64,000 nt of DNA from Microtetraspora niveoalba (GCF_001570405.1 NZ_BBYM01000031.1:1-64000); one strand, 5' to 3'. Numbered from the stretch's first letter, positions 7,665 through 15,735 are shown. Translations and numbers: made by a program. Notes: generated from the sequence alone by a model not told the origin.

Positions 7665-9215
7665 GTGACCCCCCGTCAACACCCGCGCCGTCACCTCACC
7701 GCAAGTGCCGCAAGCGGCCTGGCCGCAGCACTCATTCTCCTTGGCGCCGTGCTCGCCTTCCTGGTCCCTGCGGCATCCGCAACTCCTGCGGCCCCACATC
7801 CGGCGCCTTCACCGTCTCCGCAGGTGAGCTGGATCGCCCCGCCCTCCCCGGCCCCGGCTGGGAAGGGAGCGGGGAAGGGTGAGTGCGGCTGGATGGACGT
7901 CGGCTGCAAGGTGAACAAGGCTGTCAACGGCTGGTTCACCGACCTGGTGAAGGACGCGATCAACCCGGCCTTCGCCATGGTCGGGCGGACCCTGCTCTCC
8001 TCACCGCCGCCGTCGCTGCTGTCCCGGGTGCGGGAGCTGACCGGCCAGGTGATGGTCGTCTCCAACGCCCTGCTCGTGCTGTTCGTCCTCGCGGGCGGCA
8101 TCATCGTCATGGCCTACGGCAGCACGCAGACCTCCACCACCGTCAAGGAGGTCGCCCCGCGGCTGGTGCTGGCGACGATCCTGTCCAACGGGTCGCTGAC
8201 CGTCTGCGAGTACGCCGTCCAGCTCGCCAACGGCCTGGCCAGCAGCCTGGTCGGGGAAGGCGTGGACGCGCAGCGGGCCGGGGACCTGCTGGCCGGCAAG
8301 GTCGCCGCCATCCTCACCGATCCGGTCAATGCCGCGCTTTATCTGGTGCTGCTCGCCGGAGGCAGCGTGCTGATGGGCCTGATCCTGGCCTTCATCGCCA
8401 TCATCCGCATCACCCTGCTGCTGTTCCTGATCATCTGCGCTCCGCTCGCGCTGCTGTGTCACGCGCTGCCCCAGACCGAAGGCATCGCCCGGCTGTGGTG
8501 GCGCGGCTTCACAGGGGTGCTGCTGATGCAGGTTCTGCAGGCCCTGGTGCTCTTGTTGGCCTTCAAGGTCCACCTCACCGACTCACGCGACCTGTTCACC
8601 CCCGCTGCTTCGACGGCCGGGCAGTCGTCTGCTGCCGGGGGCGCGTTGGACGTGCTGATCCTGATCGGCCTGCTGTATGTGCTGATCAAGATCCCAGGCT
8701 GGGTGGCGCGGAGCGTCTGGCAGCAGGCCAAACCGCAACTGCTGATGCGGATGGTCAAGGCCGTCGTCGTCTACAAGACCCTCGGCGCGCTCGGCGGCGC
8801 GTTCCGCAAAACCCGAACGGCCCCCTCCTCCGGTCAGAAAGTCGCCGCCCATCACCAGGGCGCAGCTTCCCGCATCGCGCGGCCCAGCCCGGCAAGCAAA
8901 GCCACCTCTCGCTCCGGCCCCTCTACGTCATCGACGGGTGTCACCACCTCTACCTCGGGAGTCAGTCACGCGATGAACCCGCCCACCCGCCCCAGCCCAT
9001 CCACCTCCTCCTCAGCGGGGAGTTCCCGCCCTCCGCAGCAGCTCCCGCTACCACTCCAGGTCACCCCCACACCGTCCCCCCGTACGGCGCGCCGCGCTCG
9101 CCAGGGGCAGCAGCTCGCGCTGCCGTTCCCGGTGACCCGCGTACCGCGCCCACCCGCACCCGCTCCCACGCCGCCGGTGAAGGCGACATGGATCCGGCCC
9201 CGGCCGCGTCCTCGG
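7665..9215 (+). CDS. VirB6/TrbL-like conjugal transfer membrane protein, 3' end likely altered
   Basis: The GTG start is at 7665, with GGAGG of the preceding gene's tail as Shine-Dalgarno. It has a signal peptide (LAAALILLGAVLAFLVPAASA) and an exported Pro-rich linker. A GWMDVGCKVNKAVNGWFTDLVKDAINPAF segment follows, then at least five membrane helices (about residues 130-365), then a long low-complexity Ser/Pro/Thr tail. This layout matches T4SS VirB6/TrbL-like channel proteins of actinomycete elements. The same frame stays open to 9521, but from about 9190-9215 it reads antisense to a phytase-like gene fragment. The native C-terminus is therefore probably lost at a junction, and the usual VirB4-type ATPase genes that should follow are missing. 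Confidence 0.75.
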
Positions 9216-9700
9216 CAGTGGCGAAGGTGGCCGCCGGGCCCTCGTCGTCCTCCCGCTCGATCAGGATGGCCCGGTTGGCGTCGAGGGAATGCATGTCGGC
9301 GATGCGGTGGTCCGCACCGTCTGTCCGGTACTGCCAGCTGCGTCCGGTGTAGCGGTTCGCGCGGGTGTCGAACTCGTGGATGCAGCGCCGGAACCGGTTG
9401 CCGTCGCCGGCCGGATAGAGGTAGCGCCCGTCCGGGGAGGAGGCGGGCGCCTCGAAACCGCGGCTGCTCTCCACCGTTGGCGTCTCCCCACTCGCCAGTT
9501 CCGGACTCTGGGGCGCTTTGAGCACGGGATGCGAGACCGGAGCCTGCAGCAGCCTGCCGGTGCCGTCGACGTGCAGGAGGAACGGGCCGAACTCATCCCC
9601 GATCCACATCGACCCGTCGGGGACCCGGGTCACCGACTCGACGTCGAAGTCGCCGCCGGTGAGCAGCCGCTCCGTGGTGTTCTCGTTGACGATCGAGAAG
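9215..9700 (-). pseudogene. Phytase-like esterase fragment (PF13449 type), both ends missing
   Basis: The minus-strand frame reads FSIVNENTTERLLTGGDFD, VESVTRVPDGSMWIGDEFGPFLLHVD, LKAPQSPELASGETPTVESSRGFEA, then LYPAGDGNRFRRCIHEFDTRANRYTGRSWQYR and DMHSLDANRAILIERED. These are hallmarks of the secreted esterase-like/phytase-like beta-propeller family. There is no start codon or signal peptide upstream (the frame runs into the exporter gene's end), and the C-terminal part is replaced by the tail of the conjugation gene. About 160 of a usual 350-450 residues remain. It marks a recombination scar. Confidence 0.8.
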
Positions 9701-9710
9701 GGACTCCGGT

Positions 9711-11867
9711 TTAGTAACTGGCCGATTTTCCAGGAAGCTCGTGCTGCGTCGCGACCAGTTCGGCGTACTTGCCGCTCATGGCCATCAGCTCCTCGTGCGT
9801 GCCACGCTCGACGATGCGCCCGCTGTCGACGACGAGGATGAGGTCGGCGTCCCTGACCGTGCTCAGCCGATGGGCGATGACGATCCTGGTCTGGACGAGG
9901 TGGCTCAGGTTCGCCTCGATGACCGACTCGGTAGCGCTGTCAAGGTTGCTGGTGGCCTCGTCCAGCAGCAGCACCTTGGGGCGGCCCAGGAGGGCGCGGG
10001 CCAGTGCCAGGCGCTGGCGCTGCCCGCCGGACAGGCCACCGCCGTCAGTCAGCATCGTCTCGTACCCCATCGGCATGGCCATGATCTCGTCGTGCAGCGC
10101 GGCCACGCGCGCCGCCGCCATCACGCGCTCCAGCGGCGCACCGGGGTCGTTCAGCCCGATGTTCTCCCTGATCGAGCCGTTGAACAGGGACGGGTCCTGG
10201 GTGACCACGCCGAACTGGCGGCGCAGCGTACGCAGACTCAGCTCCCCTGCCGGCACCCCGTCGTAGCGGATCTCGCCCAGCACCGGCGCGTGCAACGCCA
10301 GCAGCAGTCTGGCCAGCGTGGTCTTGCCCGACCCGGACGCACCCACCAGTGCTACCTTCTGGCCCGGGCGGATGACGACCGACACGTCCCGCACCGTCCA
10401 CGGGGCGCGGGGGTCGTGTCTGAAGCTCACGCCGCGCACCTCGATCGCGCCGCGCAGGCGCAGCACCTCGATGCCCTCGCTCGGCTCCGGCTCGGAGGCC
10501 AGGATGTCCGACAGCCGGTCGAAGTGCGCGCCCGCCTGCTGCAAGCTCTGCAGCCCGGTCATAAGTGAGCCGAGCGGGGTGAGCGCGGCCAGCGCGATGG
10601 CGTTGAGCGCGATCAGCGCACCCACCGTGAGCTGCCCGTCGAGCACCCGCCAGGCACCCAACCACAGCAGCCCGAGCGGCGCCGCCACCCGGATCCCCGA
10701 CAACGCCGACTCCAGCAGCCCTCGGGCCAGCCCCATCCGCACGTCCGCGTCGAGTTGCCGGCTGAAGTGGGCCGACCACTTCTCCACCGCGCGCTGCTCG
10801 GCGCCGGACGCCTTCAACGTCTCGATGCCGGAGATCGCCTGGATGAGGCTGGTCTGCGACGCCGACAGCGCTGCCAGCTCCTGCCTGGTGAGCGTGGCGA
10901 TGCGGTTGGTGGTGCCCAGCATGAGGAGGGTCTGCAGCACGGCCACACCGGTTAGCGCCAGCCCGAAGACGGGGTCCCAGAAGTAGACGACCACGAGGTA
11001 GCCGACGGCCAGCGGCCCGTCCAGCAGCGCGGCCACGATCTGGCCGGTGAGGATGGCGCCGAGGGTGGACACGCTGGCCGCACGGGTGACCAGGTCGCCC
11101 GTGCCGCGCCGGGTGAAGTACCGATACGGCAGCGTCACGAGATGGCTCACCACGCCCTCGGTGAGCTGCTGGTCGGCGCGGACCCGCACGGCCACCAGCA
11201 GCGCGCTGCGGAGGTAGCCGATGACGAACTGGGCCGCGCCGGCCAGCAGCACGGAGCCGCCCAGCAGAGTGAGCACCTCCACGCCGTACGCGGGGACGAT
11301 CCTGTCCAGCAGGAGCTGGGAGAACATCGGCAGGGCCAGCCCGAGCAGCTGCAGCAGCAGCGAGGCGGCCACGATCTGCGCGAGCATGCCCTTACGCCGC
11401 CGAAGCAGCGTGCGTACGAACTCCCTGCGCCAGGCGCTCGCGATCGAGGTCGTGCCGCGCTGGAAGCCCTCGCCCGGCTCGAACACCAGAAGCACGCCGG
11501 TGAACCCGGCGCCGAACTCCTCGGCGGTCAGCCTGCGGCGACCGGCAGCCGGGTCCACGACGTCCACGCGGTCCGGCGACCAGCGTTCCACCACCAGGAA
11601 GTGGTTGAACTCCCAGTGCGCCACGGCCGGGAGCGGCACGCGGGCAAGGTCCTCGGGGGCCAGGGAGAACGCGCGGGCCTTGAGGCCGTGCTCGCGCGCG
11701 CCGTCCAGGAGCGCCCTGGCGCTCAGGCCGTCCCTGCCGATTTGGAGGCGTTCGGTGACCTGGTGCAGCGTCGTGCGCCGGCCATGGTTGCACAGCACCA
11801 TGGCCAGGCAGGCGGCACCGCACTCGGTGTCGGTGTTCTGCAGGATGACGGGCATGCGGCGAATCAT
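9711..11867 (-). CDS. C39-peptidase ABC exporter (bacteriocin/RiPP type)
   Basis: 718 residues. The N-terminal C39 peptidase has Q10, catalytic C16 in TDTECGAACLAM, H89 in HWEFNHFLVVE and D105 in DVVDPAAGRR. A six-helix transmembrane domain occupies about residues 160-440. The nucleotide-binding domain has Walker A GASGSGKTT, signature LSGGQRQRLALARAL, Walker B VLLLDEATSNLD and the switch histidine in IVIAHRLST. Such proteins cut leaders after a double glycine and export the core; the precursor at 12502 has exactly such a leader. The ATG overlaps the stop of the small membrane gene (ATGA at 11864-11867), with GGGAG seven bases upstream. Confidence 0.95.
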   Translation of the reverse strand: MIRRMPVILQNTDTECGAACLAMVLCNHGRRTTLHQVTERLQIGRDGLSARALLDGAREHGLKARAFSLAPEDLARVPLPAVAHWEFNHFLVVERWSPDRVDVVDPAAGRRRLTAEEFGAGFTGVLLVFEPGEGFQRGTTSIASAWRREFVRTLLRRRKGMLAQIVAASLLLQLLGLALPMFSQLLLDRIVPAYGVEVLTLLGGSVLLAGAAQFVIGYLRSALLVAVRVRADQQLTEGVVSHLVTLPYRYFTRRGTGDLVTRAASVSTLGAILTGQIVAALLDGPLAVGYLVVVYFWDPVFGLALTGVAVLQTLLMLGTTNRIATLTRQELAALSASQTSLIQAISGIETLKASGAEQRAVEKWSAHFSRQLDADVRMGLARGLLESALSGIRVAAPLGLLWLGAWRVLDGQLTVGALIALNAIALAALTPLGSLMTGLQSLQQAGAHFDRLSDILASEPEPSEGIEVLRLRGAIEVRGVSFRHDPRAPWTVRDVSVVIRPGQKVALVGASGSGKTTLARLLLALHAPVLGEIRYDGVPAGELSLRTLRRQFGVVTQDPSLFNGSIRENIGLNDPGAPLERVMAAARVAALHDEIMAMPMGYETMLTDGGGLSGGQRQRLALARALLGRPKVLLLDEATSNLDSATESVIEANLSHLVQTRIVIAHRLSTVRDADLILVVDSGRIVERGTHEELMAMSGKYAELVATQHELPGKSASY

Positions 11868-12127
11868 CCGGCCGCTCCCGCGCGCAGCGCCAGCACGGTC
11901 AAGACGGTGCCTGCCGCCAGAATCGCCGCCACGACCAGCCACAGCACGAGGAACGACGGGCCGCTGATCACCGGCGACAGGAGTCGGACCGGGCGGGGTG
12001 CGGCGTGCTCGCGCAGGGCCTCCTCCCGATAGATCCTCGGTCGCTCCTGCTGTTGCGCCGGCGCCACCCGGGGGCGCCGGACCGGGAGGGTGGCGTCGTT
12101 CGGATCGCCGGCCGTGATCTTCGACAT
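11864..12127 (-). CDS. 87-residue membrane stub resembling the N-terminus of a HlyD-family adaptor
   Basis: ATG preceded by GAGAGG. A polar N-terminus leads to RIYREEALREHAAPRPVRLLSPV, very like the cytoplasmic segment of HlyD-type adaptors of C39 exporters. One membrane helix follows (FLVLWLVVAAILAAGTVLTVLAL), and the protein stops a few residues later. The barrel-sandwich and coiled-coil domains of a true membrane-fusion protein are absent. The stop overlaps the exporter's start, so it is made with the exporter. It could be a reduced, functional adaptor or assembly factor, or a decayed gene; the intact coupling and ribosome binding site argue for function. Confidence 0.7.
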   Translation of the reverse strand: MSKITAGDPNDATLPVRRPRVAPAQQQERPRIYREEALREHAAPRPVRLLSPVISGPSFLVLWLVVAAILAAGTVLTVLALRAGAAG

Positions 12128-12501
12128 GGTCCTCTCTCTGGTGGCCGAATCTGAGAACCGGTCGCTGACGAACGCTAGGGCTGTGCGGTTGGAAGGGACT
12201 TGTGAGTGGCTGAGGTCGCCGTCTTGCGGTCCGCACGGCGTGACGGCATCCTCGGTCGGCTTGCCGGCCTGGGGTCCGCGCGAGTCAGGACCCGCTTCCC
12301 ACCCACATTGCAGCCGCCTGCAAGACGGCCCTCGCACGATCCAGTTCAGTGAGCAGGGAGGCGTTCCACGACGATGCACATCGACGATCCGAGCGAGGCA
12401 GCCGAACCGGCTCCATCGGAGCCTCCCGAGGACGTCTTTCTGCTCTGTTCTGTTCACGAACGCGGACGGGCGAACGTCCGCGACACGATGAGGAGTTGAG
12501 A
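12128..12501. promoter_or_regulatory. Divergent promoter region of the RiPP cluster
   Basis: 374 bp between the exporter operon (minus) and the precursor gene (plus), holding two promoters by inference. It contains one copy of the GGCGTTCCA motif (12360-12368) that occurs as triple repeats at 15203 and 18265. A perfect 8-bp hairpin (CGCGGACG, 12461-12468, pairing with 12475-12482, six-base loop) lies just before the precursor's ribosome binding site. Short frames across it have no family resemblance. Confidence 0.5.
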
Positions 12502-12657
12502 ATGACCATTCGAATCGATGATCTGGAAAACGGCGCCGAGCTGCCTGACGACGTGCTGGACGCGGTCATCGGCGGTCGCGACATGATTGGTCCGAGCCCG
12601 AAGGTCTGCACCTCGATCAACAACGGTCAGCCGGACACCTGCTGGGACCTCAGCTAA
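12502..12657 (+). CDS. RiPP precursor peptide with double-glycine leader
   Basis: 51 residues, ATG with GAGGAG six bases upstream. The leader (about 1-25) is acidic and ends ELPDDVLDAVIGG, a classic double-glycine leader for a C39 exporter. The 26-residue core begins RDMIGPSPK and ends NGQPDTCWDLS. It offers possible ester or amide donors (S32, K34, T37, S38, T46, S51) and few acceptors (D27, D45, D49, C-terminus), plus cysteines at 36 and 47. It precedes an ATP-grasp ligase gene, so side-chain macrocyclisation (graspetide) is expected. The core lacks the microviridin TxKxPSD-type motif, which makes the product class uncertain. Confidence 0.85.
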   Translation: MTIRIDDLENGAELPDDVLDAVIGGRDMIGPSPKVCTSINNGQPDTCWDLS

Positions 12658-12667
12658 CGATCGAGCG

Positions 12668-12693
12668 GAGCGGCGCTCCGCGGAGCGCCGCTC
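12668..12693 (+). terminator. Perfect 26-bp palindrome between precursor and ligase genes
   Basis: GAGCGGCGCTCCG at 12668-12680 pairs completely with 12681-12693. It lies 10 bp after the precursor stop and ends just before the ligase's ribosome binding site (AGGAG). A partial terminator here would give more precursor than enzyme, a common RiPP arrangement; the attenuation role is inferred. Confidence 0.7.
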
Positions 12694-12711
12694 TCCTTCT
12701 AGGAGCATCCG

Positions 12712-13704
12712 GTGATCCTGATACTCAGCAGCAAGGACGACATTGGCGTCAACCTCGTCCTGCCCAAGCTCGTCGAGCGTGGCGTCGAGGTGTACTGGTG
12801 GGACCCCGGCGACTATCCCGCCACCGCCCGGATCACCTCCCGCCTGGTCGGCGGTGCCTGGCGGCACACGCTGATCACGGACGACGCCGAGATCGACTCG
12901 TCGGCCGTCAGCACCGTCTGGGTGCGCCGCCCGCAGCCGCCGGAGGCGGCGCCCGCCGTGGCCGACCCCGGACACCGTGAGCATGTGGCGAAGCTCGGCC
13001 GGATCTTCATCGACGGCTGGAGCGACACCTACGACGCCCGGTGGTTCCCCGCCGACCTGAACACGCTGCGGCGTACCCAGAACAAGCTGGTCAACCTCGC
13101 GGCCGGCGCCCGGATGGGCTTCACCGTACCGGCGACGACCATGACCAACGATCCCGAGGAACTGGCCGACGGCTGGACGGCGACGGGCGGCCGGTTGATC
13201 GCCAAGGAGGTCGAGTTGGTGCCCTACGAACTCCACGGGGAGGAGCACGGCTTCTACACCACCTCGGTGACCCGGCGGCACCTCACCAGCCGCCACCGCC
13301 TGGCGCACGCGCCGGTGATCCTCCAGCCGAAGATCGAAAAGGCGGTCGAGCTGCGCATCACCGTCGTCGGCGACCGGGTGTTCGCCGTCGCGATGGACTC
13401 CCAGGCGTCGCGGATGACCCGGGACGATTTCCGCCACTACGAAGGCACCTTCATCAGCTACGCCATCCACGACCTGCCGAAGGACGTGGAACGGCGCTGT
13501 GTCGAACTGGTCAGATCGTTGGGCCTGGCCTTCGGCTGCCTCGACATGATCCTCACCCCGGAAGGCGAGTACGTGTACCTGGAGTTGAACCCCAACGGTC
13601 AGTGGGGATGGCTGGAGGAGTTCATCGACCTGCCCATCTCCGAGGCGATCGCCGACTGGCTGGCGGCCGGAGAGCGCCCGGCCGGTCAGGAGGTGCCCGC
13701 GTGA
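12712..13704 (+). CDS. ATP-grasp peptide ligase, MvdC/MvdD-like graspetide maturase
   Basis: 330 residues, GTG start with AGGAG six bases upstream. The N-terminal MILILSSKDDIGVNLVLPKL and GVEVYWWDPGDYP pattern and the VWVRRPQPP motif match the pre-ATP-grasp domain of graspetide ligases. The central part has RTQNKLVNLAAGARMGFTVPATTMTND. The metal/ATP-binding end has FGCLDMILTPEGEYVYLELNPNGQWGWLE. Family enzymes phosphorylate Asp/Glu side chains and join them to Ser, Thr or Lys of the precursor as ester or amide macrocycles. The next gene starts inside its stop (GTGA), so the two enzymes are co-made. Confidence 0.9.
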   Translation: MILILSSKDDIGVNLVLPKLVERGVEVYWWDPGDYPATARITSRLVGGAWRHTLITDDAEIDSSAVSTVWVRRPQPPEAAPAVADPGHREHVAKLGRIFIDGWSDTYDARWFPADLNTLRRTQNKLVNLAAGARMGFTVPATTMTNDPEELADGWTATGGRLIAKEVELVPYELHGEEHGFYTTSVTRRHLTSRHRLAHAPVILQPKIEKAVELRITVVGDRVFAVAMDSQASRMTRDDFRHYEGTFISYAIHDLPKDVERRCVELVRSLGLAFGCLDMILTPEGEYVYLELNPNGQWGWLEEFIDLPISEAIADWLAAGERPAGQEVPA

Positions 13705-14696
13705 CCGGCTACCCGCAGACGCTCGCCGGGGCGGTCGAACTGCTGCGTGGGCTGCCGCGCCACCGCGACGCCGTGCCCGAGGCGCGCAGGACCGTGGCGG
13801 CCTGGCGTGCCGCCGACCCCGGTTGCCGCGCCCAGCTCGTCGTGGACGAACGGCCGGGCACCCCGCAGGTCGACTACGACCTGCTCATCGACCACCCGGA
13901 CGGCGGCACCGTCGCGCTCACCGCCTCCGCCGAGGACGGCGTGCCGTGGGCGGTCGACCACTCCACGCACTGGGCCGCGAGCAAGGTGTTGCGCGTGGAT
14001 GGCCGGGACCTGTCCGTACAGACGGCGCTGCTTTCGATGCGGGCCTACGGCGAGCGGGACAGGACCCTGCATGATGATCTGATCGACTACTGCATCCTTT
14101 CCTTGGAGACCCAGGAGGACGAGGAGCCGTCGGAGGACGAGCTGCAGCGGGCCTCCGACGACTTCCGGCGGCGGCGCGGGCTGCACAGCCGCGCCGACAC
14201 GATGCGCTGGCTGGACCAGGTGGGTCTCACCCCGCAGGCGTACCAGAACCACCTGTTCACCCTGGCCAGGATGAACAGGTTCACAAGACGCATACAGGCC
14301 GAATCGGCCATGGCCTACTTCACCGACCACGCCGCGGACTTCGCCCGGGTGTCGGCCGTGTGGGCCATCGGGCCGGAAGCCGTCCTCGGTGAGCTGGCCG
14401 GCCAGAATGACGCCGTCGCGGCGCTGGGCGCGGCGGTGACCTGTCCTGGCGGAGACCTCACCGTCCATGTGGCCGACCGGGTGGCTGCCGAGCTGCCCGA
14501 GCCGTTGCGTGACGCCGCCGAGGGGGTGGCGGTCGGTCCGGTGCCCTACCGTGATGCCTTTCTCTTCGGTGTGGTACGTCGGCGCCGCCCCGCTCAGCCC
14601 GACAATGCCACGCTCGCCGCCGCGGGACGGGCCGCCTTCTCCGCCTTCATGGCGGAGCGGCGGGCCAAGGCGAAGATCGAGTGGTTCTGGCTCTGA
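13701..14696 (+). CDS. PpiC-related putative peptide maturation protein
   Basis: 331 residues, GTG start overlapping the ligase stop. The N-terminal part (VELLRGLPRHRDAVPEARRTVAAWRAADPG) leads into a middle domain (YDLLIDHPDGGTVALT, VPWAVDHSTHWAASKVLRVDG). The C-terminal half is helical, with VGLTPQAYQNHLFTLARMNRFTRRIQAESAMAYFTDHAADFARV and VAVGPVPYRDAFLFGVVRRRR, resembling parvulin/SurA-type foldases. I recall a family of PpiC-related proteins tied to peptide maturation (TIGR04500) that fits; a profile search would decide. It may hold or fold the precursor during ligation. No signal peptide is visible, so it probably acts in the cytoplasm. Confidence 0.75.
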   Translation: MTGYPQTLAGAVELLRGLPRHRDAVPEARRTVAAWRAADPGCRAQLVVDERPGTPQVDYDLLIDHPDGGTVALTASAEDGVPWAVDHSTHWAASKVLRVDGRDLSVQTALLSMRAYGERDRTLHDDLIDYCILSLETQEDEEPSEDELQRASDDFRRRRGLHSRADTMRWLDQVGLTPQAYQNHLFTLARMNRFTRRIQAESAMAYFTDHAADFARVSAVWAIGPEAVLGELAGQNDAVAALGAAVTCPGGDLTVHVADRVAAELPEPLRDAAEGVAVGPVPYRDAFLFGVVRRRRPAQPDNATLAAAGRAAFSAFMAERRAKAKIEWFWL

Positions 14697-14756
14697 TCTC
14701 GGCTGCCTCGTTGACGGCGCCCCGGTTCGCTCCCGCTTCCTGGAGCGCACCAGGCC

Positions 14757-14808
14757 GAACTGCGCCGGGTTTCGTGGAGGCCGGCCTCCACGAAACCCGG
14801 CGCAGTTC
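14757..14808. terminator. 52-bp perfect palindrome, bidirectional terminator
   Basis: The 26-base arm at 14757-14782 (GAACTGCGCCGGGTTTCGTG... to GGCC) pairs without mismatch with 14783-14808. It lies between the convergent ends of the PpiC-like gene (14696) and the secreted-protein gene (14863). No loop bases or U-tract are present, as in I-shaped actinomycete terminators. Confidence 0.8.
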
Positions 14809-14862
14809 AGGTCCGGTGGTGTGAAAGCGGACGGGTCGACCCCGTCCCCTTTTCGACAGCGC

Positions 14863-15162
14863 TCAGCGGCTACACGAGATGGTGACCGTGGCCAGGTAGA
14901 AGCCCAGTCCGTCGGGGAAGGCGTTCGAGCTGACCGTCCGGCATCGGGTGCTGCGGAACCCCGCGGCGACGGCCTGCGCGTTGGCGTCGGCCCGGGCCAT
15001 CGTGATCGCTGCGGCCCGGTTGGTACCGACCCCGTCCCCCTGGAACTCCTGGGTCTCCTGGACGCCGACGACGGACTGGACGGCGGCCGAGGCCGGGGCG
15101 GTGGCACCGGCCAGTGCCACGATGGCCAGGACCACTCCGATCATGATTCTTCTGAGCGACAT
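14863..15162 (-). CDS. Small secreted protein
   Basis: 99 residues. It has a clear signal peptide (MSLRRIMIGVVLAIVALAGATAPASA) and a mature part of about 73 residues (AVQSVVGVQETQEFQGDGVGTNRAAAITMARADANAQAVAAGF...). Cysteines in RSTRCRTVSS and TISCSR could form one disulfide. No family was recognised. Three CGTTCCA repeats lie 41-70 bp upstream of the start, the same layout as the second secreted-protein gene at 18219, pointing to shared control. It ends opposite the RiPP cluster at a strong bidirectional terminator. Confidence 0.75.
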   Translation of the reverse strand: MSLRRIMIGVVLAIVALAGATAPASAAVQSVVGVQETQEFQGDGVGTNRAAAITMARADANAQAVAAGFRSTRCRTVSSNAFPDGLGFYLATVTISCSR

Positions 15163-15735
15163 GTGCTGCCGTTCCCTTCTCTGAGGCGTCTCTCAAAAGG
15201 GAGGCGTTCCATGGCGTTCCACGGCGTTCCACGGGGATAGGCGGGCTCTTCGTCGTATCTGACGCGCGAGTACGTGTCCCCGCGACTTGCCGGAGAAACC
15301 GCCCTTGGCGAAGGCGCAACCGGTCAGCGCGCTGCAGAAAGGGCCGCTCACAGTGGAGCCCCACGACGACGAAGCTGTTGAAGTAGCCGCCGAGGCATCC
15401 GCGACGATCTTCTGACCGTTCCCCGGGTCGCCGGACACATCGCCTGCTCGGCCAGGCCGACGATCGCCCCGAACACCGACGGCCCGGTACGGGCGCGGCT
15501 GCGCCGCTACACGGTCGGAGCCCGCCACACCTCCTTCGGGCCGAGGACCTGGAAGCGACCTCGGCCTGCGCCTGCGGGGCCGGCTCAGAACGCCTGATCG
15601 GGACGCCTCGGCCGGTAGGGCCGGCTTCACGCTCTCCGGCGGCGACGTAAGCCGTAATCAAGGGTCCTGCAAGCAACGCTGCCTACGGTCGCGACAGCGG
15701 ACACGGGGCCCGATCACGAAGGAGCCCGGAACAGG
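15163..15735. other. Intergenic region between divergent genes, no gene supported
   Basis: 573 bp between the secreted-protein gene (minus) and the TPR regulator (plus). It holds the triple repeat at 15203-15231. Long frames on both strands (for example a minus frame with STVSGPFCSALTGCAFAKGG) have no start with a ribosome binding site and no recognised family. They could be gene debris. Confidence 0.55.
15203..15231 (-). promoter_or_regulatory. Triple direct repeat GGCGTTCCA, 10-bp period
   Basis: Copies at 15203-15211, 15213-15221 and 15223-15231 are identical, each followed by one spacer base. The nearest copy is 41 bp from the ATG of the secreted-protein gene. One-turn spacing on one DNA face is typical of tandem regulator binding near a -35 region. 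Confidence 0.65.

Noticed and set aside
9521-9521. The conjugation frame staying open to 9521 as one 619-residue protein
   Set aside because: From about 9215 the frame is simply the antisense of a well-conserved phytase-like fragment, so the C-terminal 100 residues are not native.
12128-12501. A second precursor peptide gene in the divergent promoter region
   Set aside because: Frames here lack a double-glycine leader and a good ribosome binding site.
15193-15630. 145-residue minus-strand frame before the TPR regulator
   Set aside because: No ribosome binding site, Arg-rich N-terminus, and it overlaps the repeat element; no homologous pattern recognised.
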